From an uncultured Spirochaetaceae bacterium (GTDB lineage: Bacteria > Spirochaetota > Spirochaetia > Treponematales > Treponemataceae): a DNA stretch of 14,000 bases. Below the pieces are notes generated by a model. The model was not told where the DNA came from, made no database searches, and was given only the letters and a program-made list of their open reading frames with translations. Positions 7,537 through 14,000 of the stretch are shown piece by piece (positions within the stretch are counted from its first letter, which is position 1; each line of letters opens with the position of its first letter). Location: NCBI GenBank assembly GCA_902796985.1, contig CADBRC010000329.1, positions 1 to 14,000 on the forward strand, given 5' to 3'. Made by a program: the position numbers and the translations under genes.

Positions 7537-9096
7537 TTACTCGCTTTCCCCGACGTTCTGGTTCACACCCTTGTCGGAGTTGATTATGCAGGCCATTATC
7601 TTCTCCTGCGTCGCTTCTTTTCCGGGAAGCTCGGCAATCATGCGGCCCGCATTCATGACGTAAATCCTGTCGCTCATTCCCAGGATTTCGGGCATCTCGG
7701 ACGAGATGAAGATGACGGACTTGCCTTCGGAGACCATCTTGTTGATGATTCCGTAAATCTCGTACTTCGCACCGACATCGATACCCCTCGTCGGTTCGTC
7801 CAGGATAAGGATTTCCGGATCAGCGAACAGCCATTTGCCCAGAAGGACTTTCTGCATGTTTCCGCCGGAGAGGTTGCCCACCTGATCCTCGATGGAGGCA
7901 CACTTGGTGTGCATTTCCTTGACGTAGTGCTTGGCGACCTCGCGTTCCTTATCAAAGTCAACGATGCCGTGGCTGGAGATTTTCTCCGGGCAGGCAGCAG
8001 ACGTGTTCTGCGTTATCGTCTCGGTGAGGATAAGGCCGTTGCCCTTCCGGTCCTCAGTGACGTACGCAAGCCCGTGCCTGATGGCGGACTTGACGTTGGG
8101 GAAGTGGACTTCCTTTCCGTCCTTGTAGATGTGCCCGCGGATGTTCGCGCCGTAGGAATGGCCGAAGATGCTCATCGCAAGCTCGGTGCGGCCCGCGCCC
8201 ATCAGGCCGGAAATGCCGACAACCTCGCCCCTGCGGACGTTGAAATTGATGTGGTCGCAGACCTTTATGCCGTCAAAGACCGGGTGATCGACGCACCAGT
8301 CCTTAACCTCAAAGAAGACGTCTCCGATTTTCGGCTCCCTCTTGGGGAAGCGGTCGGTCAGGCTGCGTCCGACCATGGCGGAGATAATCGTGTCCTCGGA
8401 GAACTCGCTGTCGGACTTGTTCATCGTCTTTATGGTCTGGCCGTCGCGGATGACCGTAATCTTGTCGGCGACGTAGGAGACCTCGTTGAGCTTGTGGGAG
8501 ATGATGATGCTCGTCATTCCCTTCTTCTTGAACTCAAGCAGGAGGTCCAGCAGGTGCTTCGCCTCAGTGTCGTTGAGGGACGCGGTCGGCTCGTCCAGAA
8601 TCAAAAGCTTGACGTTCTTGCCAAGGGCCTTCGCAATCTCGACCAGCTGCTGCTTGCCGACTCCGATGTCCTTGACCAAAGTGCGGGAGGAATCCTTGAG
8701 ACCGACGAGGCGCAGAAGCTCGTCCGCCTTGCTGTAGGTTTCCGCCCAGTCTATTCTATTCTTAGTTCCCCGCTCGTTGCCGAGGAACATATTTTCTCCG
8801 ATTGAAAGCAGCGGAACCAGCGCCAGCTCCTGATGGATGATGACGATACCTTCTTTCTCGCTGTCCTTGATTTGATGGAACTTACAGACGTTCCCGTTAT
8901 AAACGATATCACCCGTGTATGAACCATAAGGATAAATGCCCGAAAGGACGTTCATCAGCGTGGACTTTCCGGCTCCGTTCTCGCCACAGAGGGCGTGAAT
9001 CTCGCCTTCCTCAACTTCAAGGTTCACGTCGTTAAGAGCCTTGACTCCGGGAAATTCCTTGGTGATATGCTTCATTTCCAATAATTTCTTTGCCAT
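7537..9096 (-). CDS. mmsA: Multiple-monosaccharide ABC transporter ATPase (GguA/MmsA family)
   Basis: A 519-residue cytoplasmic ATPase with two fused nucleotide-binding domains, as in CUT2 sugar importers (RbsA, MglA, XylG, GguA). Domain 1 has Walker [10 protein letters not shown] (residues 38-46), a degenerate signature ([14 protein letters not shown] in place of LSGGQ) and Walker [12 protein letters not shown]. Domain 2 has the usual degenerate Walker A (GLMGAGRTE, Arg for Lys), an intact signature LSGGNMQK and Walker [15 protein letters not shown]. The degenerate sites are normal for this family, not signs of decay. A TTG in frame at 9108 overlaps the ribosome-binding site, so the ATG at 9096 is taken as the start. 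It sits between the binding protein and permease genes; a hairpin upstream probably lowers its expression relative to the binding protein. Confidence 0.94.
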   Translation of the reverse strand: MAKKLLEMKHITKEFPGVKALNDVNLEVEEGEIHALCGENGAGKSTLMNVLSGIYPYGSYTGDIVYNGNVCKFHQIKDSEKEGIVIIHQELALVPLLSIGENMFLGNERGTKNRIDWAETYSKADELLRLVGLKDSSRTLVKDIGVGKQQLVEIAKALGKNVKLLILDEPTASLNDTEAKHLLDLLLEFKKKGMTSIIISHKLNEVSYVADKITVIRDGQTIKTMNKSDSEFSEDTIISAMVGRSLTDRFPKREPKIGDVFFEVKDWCVDHPVFDGIKVCDHINFNVRRGEVVGISGLMGAGRTELAMSIFGHSYGANIRGHIYKDGKEVHFPNVKSAIRHGLAYVTEDRKGNGLILTETITQNTSAACPEKISSHGIVDFDKEREVAKHYVKEMHTKCASIEDQVGNLSGGNMQKVLLGKWLFADPEILILDEPTRGIDVGAKYEIYGIINKMVSEGKSVIFISSEMPEILGMSDRIYVMNAGRMIAELPGKEATQEKIMACIINSDKGVNQNVGESE

Positions 9097-9100
9097 TGGA

Positions 9101-9106
9101 ACCTCC
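9101..9106 (-). promoter_or_regulatory. Shine-Dalgarno GGAGGT that fixes the mmsA start
   Basis: GGAGGT read on the minus strand lies 4 nt before the ATG at 9096. The longer reading from the TTG at 9108 would put this site inside the coding region, so the ATG is preferred. Confidence 0.75.
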
Positions 9107-9113
9107 AATATTC

Positions 9114-9150
9114 AAAAAAAGGCAGGACGAAAAGATTTGCGTCCTGCCTT
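9114..9150 (-). terminator. Intercistronic terminator/attenuator between chvE and mmsA
   Basis: An 11-bp perfect stem, AAGGCAGGACG with CGTCCTGCCTT (9150-9140 and 9129-9119 on the minus strand), has a 10-nt loop and runs into seven T (9120-9114). It lies after the binding protein stop and just before the mmsA Shine-Dalgarno. Such a hairpin inside an ABC operon would partly stop transcription and protect the upstream mRNA, giving excess binding protein over membrane components. Confidence 0.85.
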
Positions 9151-9191
9151 AAAAATCATCCGCTTATGAAGGGCGGTATTTCAAAGAAAGC

Positions 9192-10289
9192 CTACTGCAA
9201 GTCGCTCTCTTTGTAGTAGCCGGAGTCGATAAGCAGGCTCTTGTAGTTATCCGTCGTAGCGAACACGGGGTCACAGAGGTATGACGGGATGATTCCGGTG
9301 TTGTTGTCATAGGTCTTGGTGTCGTTGATCTCGGGCTCCTTGTTCTGCATGATGGCATCAACCATTCCGACGACCTTCTCAGCGAGGGTACGGGTATCCT
9401 TGAAGATGGACATGGCCTGGGTTCCCTTCAGCATGTTCTTGACGCTCGGCTTGTCACAGTCCTGACCGGTGATGAGCGGGAAGTTCTCAGCGGTGTATCC
9501 AGCTCCGACGAGGGCGTTGGTGATTCCCAGAGCGCAGGAGTCGTTGGAGGAGTAAACAGCGTCGAGCTTGGTTCCCTTGGGGCCGTATCCCTGAGAGGTG
9601 ATGAGGTTCTCCATCCTCTTCTGAGCCTCCTCAGTGGACCAGTTGAGCGTAGCACACTGGGCCTTGCTGGTCTGTCCAGACGGAACAACGAGAACACCAG
9701 AGTCGATGTAGGGCTTCAGCACGTCCATGGCGCCGCCGAAGAAGAAGTTGATGTTGTTGTCATCGGGAGAACCGGTGAACAGCTCGATGTAGGCGGGATC
9801 AGCCTTTGAGCGGTTCTTCAGGTTCAGCCTGTCAACAAGGAAGTCTCCCTGGATCGTTCCGACCTTGTAGTTGTCAAACGTAGCATAGTATGAAACAGCG
9901 TCGCTGTTCATGATGAGGCGGTCATAAGCGATGACCTTGATTCCCTTCTTCTTTGCGCTGTCAAGAACGTTCTTGAGAGCAGAACCATCGATGGAAGCGA
10001 TAACGAGAACCTTGTCACCCTTGGTGATCATGTTCTCAATCTGGCTGGTCTGGGTGGCGATGTCGTTGTTGGCGAACTGCAGGTCAACGCTGTAACCGGC
10101 CTTCTCCAGCTGCTTCTTCATGTTCTCGCCGTCCTGGTTCCACCTCTGAAGGTCCTTCGTCGGCATGGAAACACCAACAGCAGTTCCGCCGGACTTTCCG
10201 GATGCACCGCCCTTGTTGCAAGAAACCAGATTGAAGGCTGATCCAGCCACCATAAGGGCTGCAAGCCCGAATGCCATAAACTTCTTCAT
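9192..10289 (-). CDS. chvE: ChvE-like monosaccharide-binding lipoprotein
   Basis: Extracytoplasmic sugar-binding protein (365 residues) that delivers monosaccharides to the MmsA/MmsB importer. It starts with a lipoprotein signal, MKKFMAFGLAALMVAG, and lipobox LVSC (Cys24), then a Gly/Ser-rich linker, so it should be lipid-anchored. Motifs closely matching Agrobacterium ChvE as remembered are GVSMPTKDLQRW, QIENMITKGDKVLVIASIDG, IKVIAYDRLI, YYATFDNYKVG, ELFTGSPDDNN, AMDVLKPYIDSGVLVV and IFKDTRTLAEKVV. ChvE homologues bind glucose, galactose, arabinose, xylose and similar sugars; the actual ligand here is unknown. The ATG at 10289 follows AGGAGG with 6-nt spacing and gives a proper signal peptide, so the longer frame from a TTG at 10325 is rejected. 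It is the first gene of the operon, divergent from the exported PEGA-like gene. Confidence 0.94.
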   Translation of the reverse strand: MKKFMAFGLAALMVAGSAFNLVSCNKGGASGKSGGTAVGVSMPTKDLQRWNQDGENMKKQLEKAGYSVDLQFANNDIATQTSQIENMITKGDKVLVIASIDGSALKNVLDSAKKKGIKVIAYDRLIMNSDAVSYYATFDNYKVGTIQGDFLVDRLNLKNRSKADPAYIELFTGSPDDNNINFFFGGAMDVLKPYIDSGVLVVPSGQTSKAQCATLNWSTEEAQKRMENLITSQGYGPKGTKLDAVYSSNDSCALGITNALVGAGYTAENFPLITGQDCDKPSVKNMLKGTQAMSIFKDTRTLAEKVVGMVDAIMQNKEPEINDTKTYDNNTGIIPSYLCDPVFATTDNYKSLLIDSGYYKESDLQ

Positions 10290-10295
10290 AAAATT

Positions 10296-10301
10296 CCTCC
10301 T
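10296..10301 (-). promoter_or_regulatory. Shine-Dalgarno AGGAGG of chvE
   Basis: AGGAGG read on the minus strand, 6 nt upstream of the ATG at 10289. It decides the start in favour of the MKKFMAFG reading over the upstream TTG at 10325. Confidence 0.85.
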
Positions 10302-10329
10302 GAATCTTTGTTCAGTAAATACCAAGTTA

Positions 10330-10351
10330 TCACGAACTCTTCGTTCGATGA
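10330..10351. promoter_or_regulatory. Inverted repeat upstream of chvE
   Basis: CGAAC (10333-10337) and GTTCG (10343-10347) pair around a 5-nt loop, and the flanking TCA (10330-10332) and TGA (10349-10351) extend the symmetry if one A is left out. It lies 40-60 nt upstream of the chvE ATG. It could be an operator or a 5'-UTR hairpin of the transporter operon. No confident promoter could be assigned on this strand; TAGAAT is present around 10357-10362 but lacks a good -35. Confidence 0.3.
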
Positions 10352-10530
10352 TTTCATTCTACAGGAAAACAGGGTCTTTGGATTATTCACTTTCTGGATA
10401 ATTTTGCCATTTTGTAGCAAGGAAACACAAAACAGGCAGGATCCGCGCCTCCGCATCTGGATTTTTTTGCACTTTCTGCTATGCTAATGCGGGAAGACAG
10501 GGCAAGCTGTGCAAAACAGCCGTTTTCCAC

Positions 10531-10559
10531 TGGAAATATCCTGCACTTTGCTTTATAAT
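10531..10559 (+). promoter_or_regulatory. Predicted sigma-70 promoter for the PEGA-like gene
   Basis: A perfect TATAAT (10554-10559) is preceded by a 17-nt spacer and a weak TGGAAA (10531-10536, 4 of 6). The -10 ends 9 nt before the ATG at 10569, which predicts a 5' leader of only a few nucleotides. An upstream extended -10-like TGCTATGCT (10477-10485) could give a longer leader. Confidence 0.5.
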
Positions 10560-10568
10560 AGATAAATC

Positions 10569-11579
10569 ATGGAGTCAGGAACTGTCAAAGGCGGCTCCAG
10601 AGGGCGTGCCTTTACGATTTTCCTTCTATTATTCTCTCTTTTCCTGTCCCGCGCGGGGGCAGAGATGTTCAAGGTCCACCAGACCCTGACGCTCGTCATC
10701 CCCGAGGACGGCTCGCCCCAGACCGTCACGGCCCAGGCCAATGATGCCGTCGTGATTTCCCTGCCGGAGGACAAGAATTTCATTGAGGGACTGGAAATCC
10801 TCTTTAAGGTGCCTTCCGAGGTCGCCCAGTGGATGGACTCCGTGTCATGGGCCTTCTACAACGGGGTCAAACCCGAGCCGACGGAGAACCGGACGGACTA
10901 CCGGGGCAAGCGGACCACCGTGGGGACATTCGGTGACCTCCTGAGCCTGAGCATCAAGGTTCCCCTCTCCAGGGACAACGGCATAAAGCAGGACGCATAC
11001 TCCGTGTACATAGACGACATCCCGGACTTCAAGAACGGCAAGGTCTTTGTCCGCCTGCAGCTGGCCTCCCGCTCCGCCCCCGCCTCCCTGGAGCAGTCAA
11101 GCTTTGAGATTACAGCCAAACCCATCTACATCAAGAAGGGGCGGCTTGCCATAAACCTGCTGCCCCCGGACGGAGAGCAGCTCAAGGACACGGAAATCTA
11201 CATCGACGGGCAGGAGACCAAGGTTGACAAAGACGGCATCCTCATAACCCCCGGAGTCCATGACATAAGCGTGGTGTCCGGCAGCTACCGCAATGAGGTC
11301 CGCACGGTCACTGTCACCCAGGCCAAGGTCGTGTCGCTCGAGATAAAGATGCGGGACATAACCCCCACCGCCCGCCTTGCCCTGCCGGTCGGAACCCAGG
11401 CATACTGCGACGGGACGCGGGTAGAAGACCCCAAGAAGCCCCTCAAGCTGGAGCAGGGGCGGCACAGCTTCCGCTTCGTGCTGGGCGGCTACGAGATAAG
11501 CAAGCAGGTGGACATGGTGAACGGCCACAACTACACGGTTTCCCTGAACATAGATGCCTCCGTAAGCGAGGAGGAGTAG
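10569..11579 (+). CDS. Exported PEGA-like protein of unknown function
   Basis: A 336-residue protein I cannot assign to a named family. It has a signal peptide (basic n-region, hydrophobic FTIFLLLFSLFL, cleavage expected after RAGA near residue 31) and no other membrane segment. Residues about 32-190 form a Ser/Thr/Val-rich, probably beta-rich domain. Residues about 193-262 (IYIDGQ, then ITPGVHDISVVSGSY, then VTVTQAKVVSLEI) and about 267-330 (AYCDGTRVED, LEQGRHSFRFVLGGYE) look like two PEGA-type surface beta repeats. The role is probably periplasmic or surface-associated. The ATG at 10569 is forced: an in-frame TAA lies at 10563 and no other start precedes the signal peptide. There is no Shine-Dalgarno. 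The gene stands alone, divergent from chvE and convergent with the GH3 gene. Confidence 0.82.
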   Translation: MESGTVKGGSRGRAFTIFLLLFSLFLSRAGAEMFKVHQTLTLVIPEDGSPQTVTAQANDAVVISLPEDKNFIEGLEILFKVPSEVAQWMDSVSWAFYNGVKPEPTENRTDYRGKRTTVGTFGDLLSLSIKVPLSRDNGIKQDAYSVYIDDIPDFKNGKVFVRLQLASRSAPASLEQSSFEITAKPIYIKKGRLAINLLPPDGEQLKDTEIYIDGQETKVDKDGILITPGVHDISVVSGSYRNEVRTVTVTQAKVVSLEIKMRDITPTARLALPVGTQAYCDGTRVEDPKKPLKLEQGRHSFRFVLGGYEISKQVDMVNGHNYTVSLNIDASVSEEE

Positions 11580-11580
11580 G

Positions 11581-11607
11581 CGGAAGCCCCTCCCCTCCCC
11601 CCTTCCG
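11581..11607. repeat. Hairpin with polypyrimidine loop after the PEGA-like gene
   Basis: CGGAAG (11581-11586) pairs with CTTCCG (11602-11607) around a 15-nt loop made only of C with two T. It begins two bases after the TAG stop. No T run follows, so it is not an ordinary terminator. Confidence 0.6.
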
Positions 11608-11658
11608 GCAGGCCAAATTTGATTCAAGAAAACAGTACTTCCACCGATACATAATATA

Positions 11659-11700
11659 CCGGGCGTAAAATTTTATCCCCTCCCACCCATTTACGCCCGG
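11659..11700. repeat. 11-bp perfect inverted repeat with C-rich loop
   Basis: CCGGGCGTAAA (11659-11669) and TTTACGCCCGG (11690-11700) are exact reverse complements around a 20-nt loop that contains CCCCTCCCACCC on the plus strand. No T run follows on either strand. A small hairpin (TGCC/GGCA, 11702-11714) and the terminator at 11716 follow at once on the plus strand. A -10-like CATAAT (11650-11655) precedes it, but without a matching -35. Possible small RNA or 3'-UTR element. Confidence 0.7.
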
Positions 11701-11715
11701 TTGCCTGATGGGCAG

Positions 11716-11740
11716 CCGGCCGAAAGGCCGGTCTTTTTTA
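11716..11740 (+). terminator. Intrinsic terminator with GAAA tetraloop
   Basis: CCGGCC (11716-11721), GAAA loop, GGCCGG (11726-11731), then TCTTTTTTATTTT. It ends plus-strand transcription from the PEGA-like gene or from a small RNA within this gap. The minus strand lacks a U tract after the stem, so it does not clearly terminate the GH3 operon. Confidence 0.85.
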
Positions 11741-11742
11741 TT

Positions 11743-13455
11743 TTAAAGAGGCAGCACGCCTTCGGCCTGAATTTCACCCGAAAGGACGGCAAAGAGGGCC
11801 TTGAAAGAGTAGTCGGAGTAGCTGTAGCCGCAGATTATCGCGTCCACCCAGTCAAAGTCCTCCATCACGTAGACAGGGGACATAATCGACAGGATGATGA
11901 CCTTCTTGCCCAGACTGCGGAGCCTGCGGCAGAAATTGGCGGTATGCTCGTCCCAGACGTTGATGATTATCGTGTCAAAGTTTCTCGCGACGCCCGCAAG
12001 GTTAGTCGCATTCCACTCGTCCCAGTTGGACCGGTCGGCGGCAAGCTCGTAGCTGTAATGGAAGGTCGTCGCCTTGGGATAACGCTTCTTGCCCTCGCTA
12101 TAGAGCGAGAGGAAAGGCCCCGCAATCAGGACCCGCTCCCCCTCCTCCGGCTTGTAGGGCAGCATGTCCGCCCCCTTGTAAACCGTAACGGCGCGGCAGG
12201 CCTGCTCCAGAAAGAACTTCTCCCCGTCCCTGTCCGGGATGAACTGGTCGATGGTCGTCTCGTCCGGGAAAAGAGGGGCGGGATCTGGTCCCTTGAAGTA
12301 GTCCAGCTTGGCCTTGAGGATGCGGCGGGCAGAGTCGCGCACCCGCTCCCTGAAGTCCGGGGAGGTCGTCATGCGGGCCAGGTTGTCCGTCCACAGGCGC
12401 TCGGTCAGGCCGGGCGTGGTAGAGGAAATGACGATGTCGTTCCCCGCCTCTATCGCCATGCCGACCGCCCGGGCCAGCCCGCCCGCATACTCGGTCGCCC
12501 CGTTCATCATCATGTCGTCGGTGATTATCAGGCCGCCGTAGCCCAGCTCGCCCCGCAGAATGTCGGTCAGGAATTTTCTGGAAAGGGATGCCGGAGTCCC
12601 GTCACCCTGTATCTGCGGAAAGGACAGGTGTCCGCTCATGATGGCGGGAATCCTGTTGGATATGAGGAACTTGAAGGGGGCCAGCTCCCGCCGCCGCCAG
12701 GTCTCTTCGTCAATGTCTATGACAGGCAGCTTTCCGTGGCTGTCCAGGCTGGTGTCCCCGTGGCCGGGGAAGTGCTTGGCGGTCGGAATGACCCCCGCGT
12801 CCATGCTGCCCTTGGAGAAAGCCTCCGCAAGGATGCTGACCTTGGCAGGGTCGGAACCGAACGAACGCGGCCCGATGACCGATGACTTGGGGTCGGTGTA
12901 GAGGTCAACGACCGGGGCAAAATTCATGTTTATACCCAGGGCCTTTATCTCTTTGTTTATGTAATAGCCGGAATAGTATGCGTCTATGGGGTAGCCGGAC
13001 GCGCCGATCGCCATGTTGCCGGGAGTCATCTGGGTCTCTCCCTTGACGTGGCGGATCCAGCCTCCCTCCTGATCGGTTGCGACGAAGAGGGGAATCTTGA
13101 ACCGCCCCCTGAGCGATTCCTCCTGCAGGGTCTTGATTGCGCGGGCAACGCTGTGGATGTCGTCGGTGTTCCAGCCGAAGACCTTGACCGAGCCCAGACC
13201 GCGCTCCGTGACCCAGCGCCTGAGCAGGGAGCTTGGCTCTGCCCCCGCCCAGCCGAACATGAAGACCTGGGCGAGCAGTTCCTCGTCCGTCATCCGCTCC
13301 GTCAGGGCACGGGACAGCTCATCCGCCCCGTAATCGCTCCAGAAATCAATGCTGCCCTGCGGACTGTCCTGTACGACGGACTCTGAGACGGACCGGACAG
13401 GCAGAAACAGGGCGGAGAGAAGGACAAGGACGCTCAGGAAAATCCGTTTATTCAA
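11743..13455 (-). CDS. Exported NagZ-like glycoside hydrolase family 3 protein
   Basis: A 570-residue exported GH3 enzyme of the beta-N-acetylhexosaminidase (NagZ) group. The signal peptide is MNKRIFLSVLVLLSALFL. The (beta/alpha)8 domain spans about 45-345: FVATDQEGG, then KHFPGHGDTSLDSH (residues 227-240) with the Asp-x-His dyad (D238, H240) that acts as acid/base in NagZ enzymes, then LIITDDMMM with the expected nucleophile D313. About 220 further residues form a second domain, so it is longer than the cytosolic 341-residue E. coli NagZ and closer to the exported two-domain B. subtilis type. It probably trims GlcNAc-containing muropeptides or chitin-type oligosaccharides outside the cytoplasm; substrate not determined. 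It starts with TTG, the first start in its frame, overlaps the end of rnhA by 8 nt and is probably translationally coupled. Confidence 0.88.
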   Translation of the reverse strand: MNKRIFLSVLVLLSALFLPVRSVSESVVQDSPQGSIDFWSDYGADELSRALTERMTDEELLAQVFMFGWAGAEPSSLLRRWVTERGLGSVKVFGWNTDDIHSVARAIKTLQEESLRGRFKIPLFVATDQEGGWIRHVKGETQMTPGNMAIGASGYPIDAYYSGYYINKEIKALGINMNFAPVVDLYTDPKSSVIGPRSFGSDPAKVSILAEAFSKGSMDAGVIPTAKHFPGHGDTSLDSHGKLPVIDIDEETWRRRELAPFKFLISNRIPAIMSGHLSFPQIQGDGTPASLSRKFLTDILRGELGYGGLIITDDMMMNGATEYAGGLARAVGMAIEAGNDIVISSTTPGLTERLWTDNLARMTTSPDFRERVRDSARRILKAKLDYFKGPDPAPLFPDETTIDQFIPDRDGEKFFLEQACRAVTVYKGADMLPYKPEEGERVLIAGPFLSLYSEGKKRYPKATTFHYSYELAADRSNWDEWNATNLAGVARNFDTIIINVWDEHTANFCRRLRSLGKKVIILSIMSPVYVMEDFDWVDAIICGYSYSDYSFKALFAVLSGEIQAEGVLPL

Positions 13456-13915
13456 ATTTCGCGATTTCCTTCTGGCAGAGCTGGTCGCAGACCTCGTTGT
13501 ACTTGACCCCGGCGTGGCCCTTGACCCAGACCCACTGCACGGTCATCGAAGAGGCGAGGGAATCCAGCCGCTCCCAGAGCTCGCGGTTCAGGACGGGCTT
13601 CTTGGCCGCCGTCCGCCAGCCGTTGCGCTTCCAGTTCGCAATCCAGCTCGTTATGCCGTTCTTGACGTACTGGCTGTCTATGAACACGCGGACGGTCTTG
13701 CCCGCCCACTTTGCTTCCCCGGACACTGTCTCAAGGACGCTGATGGCGGCGGTCAGCTCCATGCGGTTGTTCGTCGTCGCCTTCTCGCCGCCCGACAGTT
13801 CCCGCACGTCATTGCCGTCGATTATCACCGCCCCCCAGCCTCCCGGGCCGGGGTTGCCGTGACAGCCGCCATCCGTATATACCACCAGGTAATTGTCTTC
13901 TTCCATAACCGACAT
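13448..13915 (-). CDS. rnhA: Ribonuclease HI
   Basis: Cytosolic endonuclease (155 residues, the same length as the E. coli enzyme) that cuts RNA in RNA:DNA hybrids, for example R-loops and replication primers. It begins with YTDGGCHGNPGPGGWG. The catalytic carboxylates are all present: D15, E53 (NNRMEL), D80 (IDSQYV) and D144 (NEVCDQL), plus the flexible-loop H134 in WVKGHAG. It also retains the Lys/Trp-rich handle region (WIANWKRNGW). The ATG at 13915 is preceded only by a weak AGGT; a second in-frame ATG at 13906 would remove three residues. It lies 15 nt after an upstream gene and overlaps the GH3 gene by 8 nt, so all three form one operon. Confidence 0.96.
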   Translation of the reverse strand: MSVMEEDNYLVVYTDGGCHGNPGPGGWGAVIIDGNDVRELSGGEKATTNNRMELTAAISVLETVSGEAKWAGKTVRVFIDSQYVKNGITSWIANWKRNGWRTAAKKPVLNRELWERLDSLASSMTVQWVWVKGHAGVKYNEVCDQLCQKEIAKFE

Positions 13916-13930
13916 ATTACCTGACCGCGG

Positions 13931-14000
13931 TTATTTCTTCAAGCCACGGAAGTGCTGCCTGACAAGCCTGCCGGACTCGGTGAGCTCGCCCTCGCTCCAG
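13931..14000 (-). CDS. C-terminal end of an unidentified gene
   Basis: The last 22 codons of a minus-strand gene enter from the window edge and end at a TAA (13933-13931), reading ...ESGRLVRQHFRGLKK. This frame was chosen because 19 of its 22 codons end in G or C, as in the neighbouring genes; the competing open frame, which ends just before rnhA, has only about half. The gene stops 15 nt before rnhA and should belong to the same operon. Too little is visible to name it. Confidence 0.5.
   Translation of the reverse strand, partial: WSEGELTESGRLVRQHFRGLKK

Noticed and set aside
7909..8805. Plus-strand open frame (298 codons) opposite mmsA
   Set aside because: Antisense shadow of the ATPase, whose Walker and signature motifs are intact; no recognisable domain in the shadow.
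9097..9108. TTG at 9108 as start of mmsA
   Set aside because: It overlaps the GGAGGT ribosome-binding site that serves the ATG at 9096, and the extra four residues have no support.
10290..10325. TTG at 10325 as start of chvE
   Set aside because: It would place AGGAGG inside the gene and put 12 residues in front of a textbook lipoprotein signal peptide.
10531..10545. Sigma-54 promoter upstream of the PEGA-like gene
   Set aside because: A GG and a GC are present, but the distance between them is 9 nt where 10 is required, and the flanking bases do not fit.
10290..10568. CRP (cAMP receptor) site in the chvE/PEGA-like gap
   Set aside because: I looked because of the nearby adenylate cyclase, but found only single half-sites and no TGTGA-N6-TCACA-like dyad. 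The spirochaete consensus may differ.
11701..12885. Long plus-strand open frame (394 codons) opposite the GH3 gene
   Set aside because: It lies antisense to a gene with clear GH3 motifs, has Arg/Gly/Val-rich composition typical of the reverse strand of high-GC3 genes, and starts in a terminator region.
13919..14000. Alternative reading frame ending at a TAA next to the rnhA start
   Set aside because: It is open, but only about half of its codons end in G or C, unlike genes in this window; the frame ending at 13931 fits the codon bias much better.

Overview
This window looks like a chromosomal segment of a fairly GC-rich spirochaete, most likely a Treponema. The basis is the mix of genes: a periplasmic propeller sensor fused to an adenylate cyclase, a flavodiiron protein of strict anaerobes, a ChvE-type sugar transporter, and an exported PEGA-like protein of unknown function. 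The genus is an inference and was not checked by database search. Coding strands show strong G/C preference at third codon positions, which explains the many long antisense open frames; these were not annotated. There are no tRNA, rRNA, transposase, integrase or CRISPR features.

Layout. (1) Positions 1-1295, minus strand: gdhA (NADP-type glutamate dehydrogenase), lacking only its C-terminal end. (2) 1296-1443: a divergent promoter region with a plausible sigma-70 promoter for each direction and a dyad between them. (3) 1444-6178, plus strand: a two-gene operon of a 1183-residue membrane adenylate cyclase with a hybrid two-component-like propeller/Y_Y_Y sensor, then an FprA-type flavodiiron protein. 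Its 3' end runs into a 44-bp tandem repeat and a strong bidirectional terminator. (4) 10289-6349, minus strand: a complete CUT2-type monosaccharide ABC importer, in the order chvE-like lipoprotein, ATPase, permease, with a terminator-like hairpin between the first two genes. (5) 10569-11579, plus strand: an exported PEGA-like protein of unknown role. (6) 11580-11742: a convergent intergenic region unusually rich in hairpins with C-rich loops, ending in an intrinsic terminator. (7) 14000-11743, minus strand: an operon made of the end of an unidentified gene, rnhA (RNase HI), and an exported NagZ-like GH3 glycosidase that starts with TTG and overlaps rnhA by 8 nt.

How it fits together. The window covers nitrogen assimilation (GdhA), O2/NO detoxification (FprA), monosaccharide uptake (ChvE-MmsAB), hexosaminide or muropeptide trimming (GH3) and a transmembrane cAMP-producing sensor whose periplasmic half resembles Bacteroides polysaccharide sensors. 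Linking the cAMP sensor to the sugar genes is attractive but rests only on proximity. The items most worth a second look are the C-rich-loop structured region near 11.6 kb (possible small RNA), the sensor-cyclase with its long C-terminal tail, the 44-bp repeat after fprA, and two genes whose -10 boxes lie so close to the ATG that their mRNAs should be nearly leaderless.
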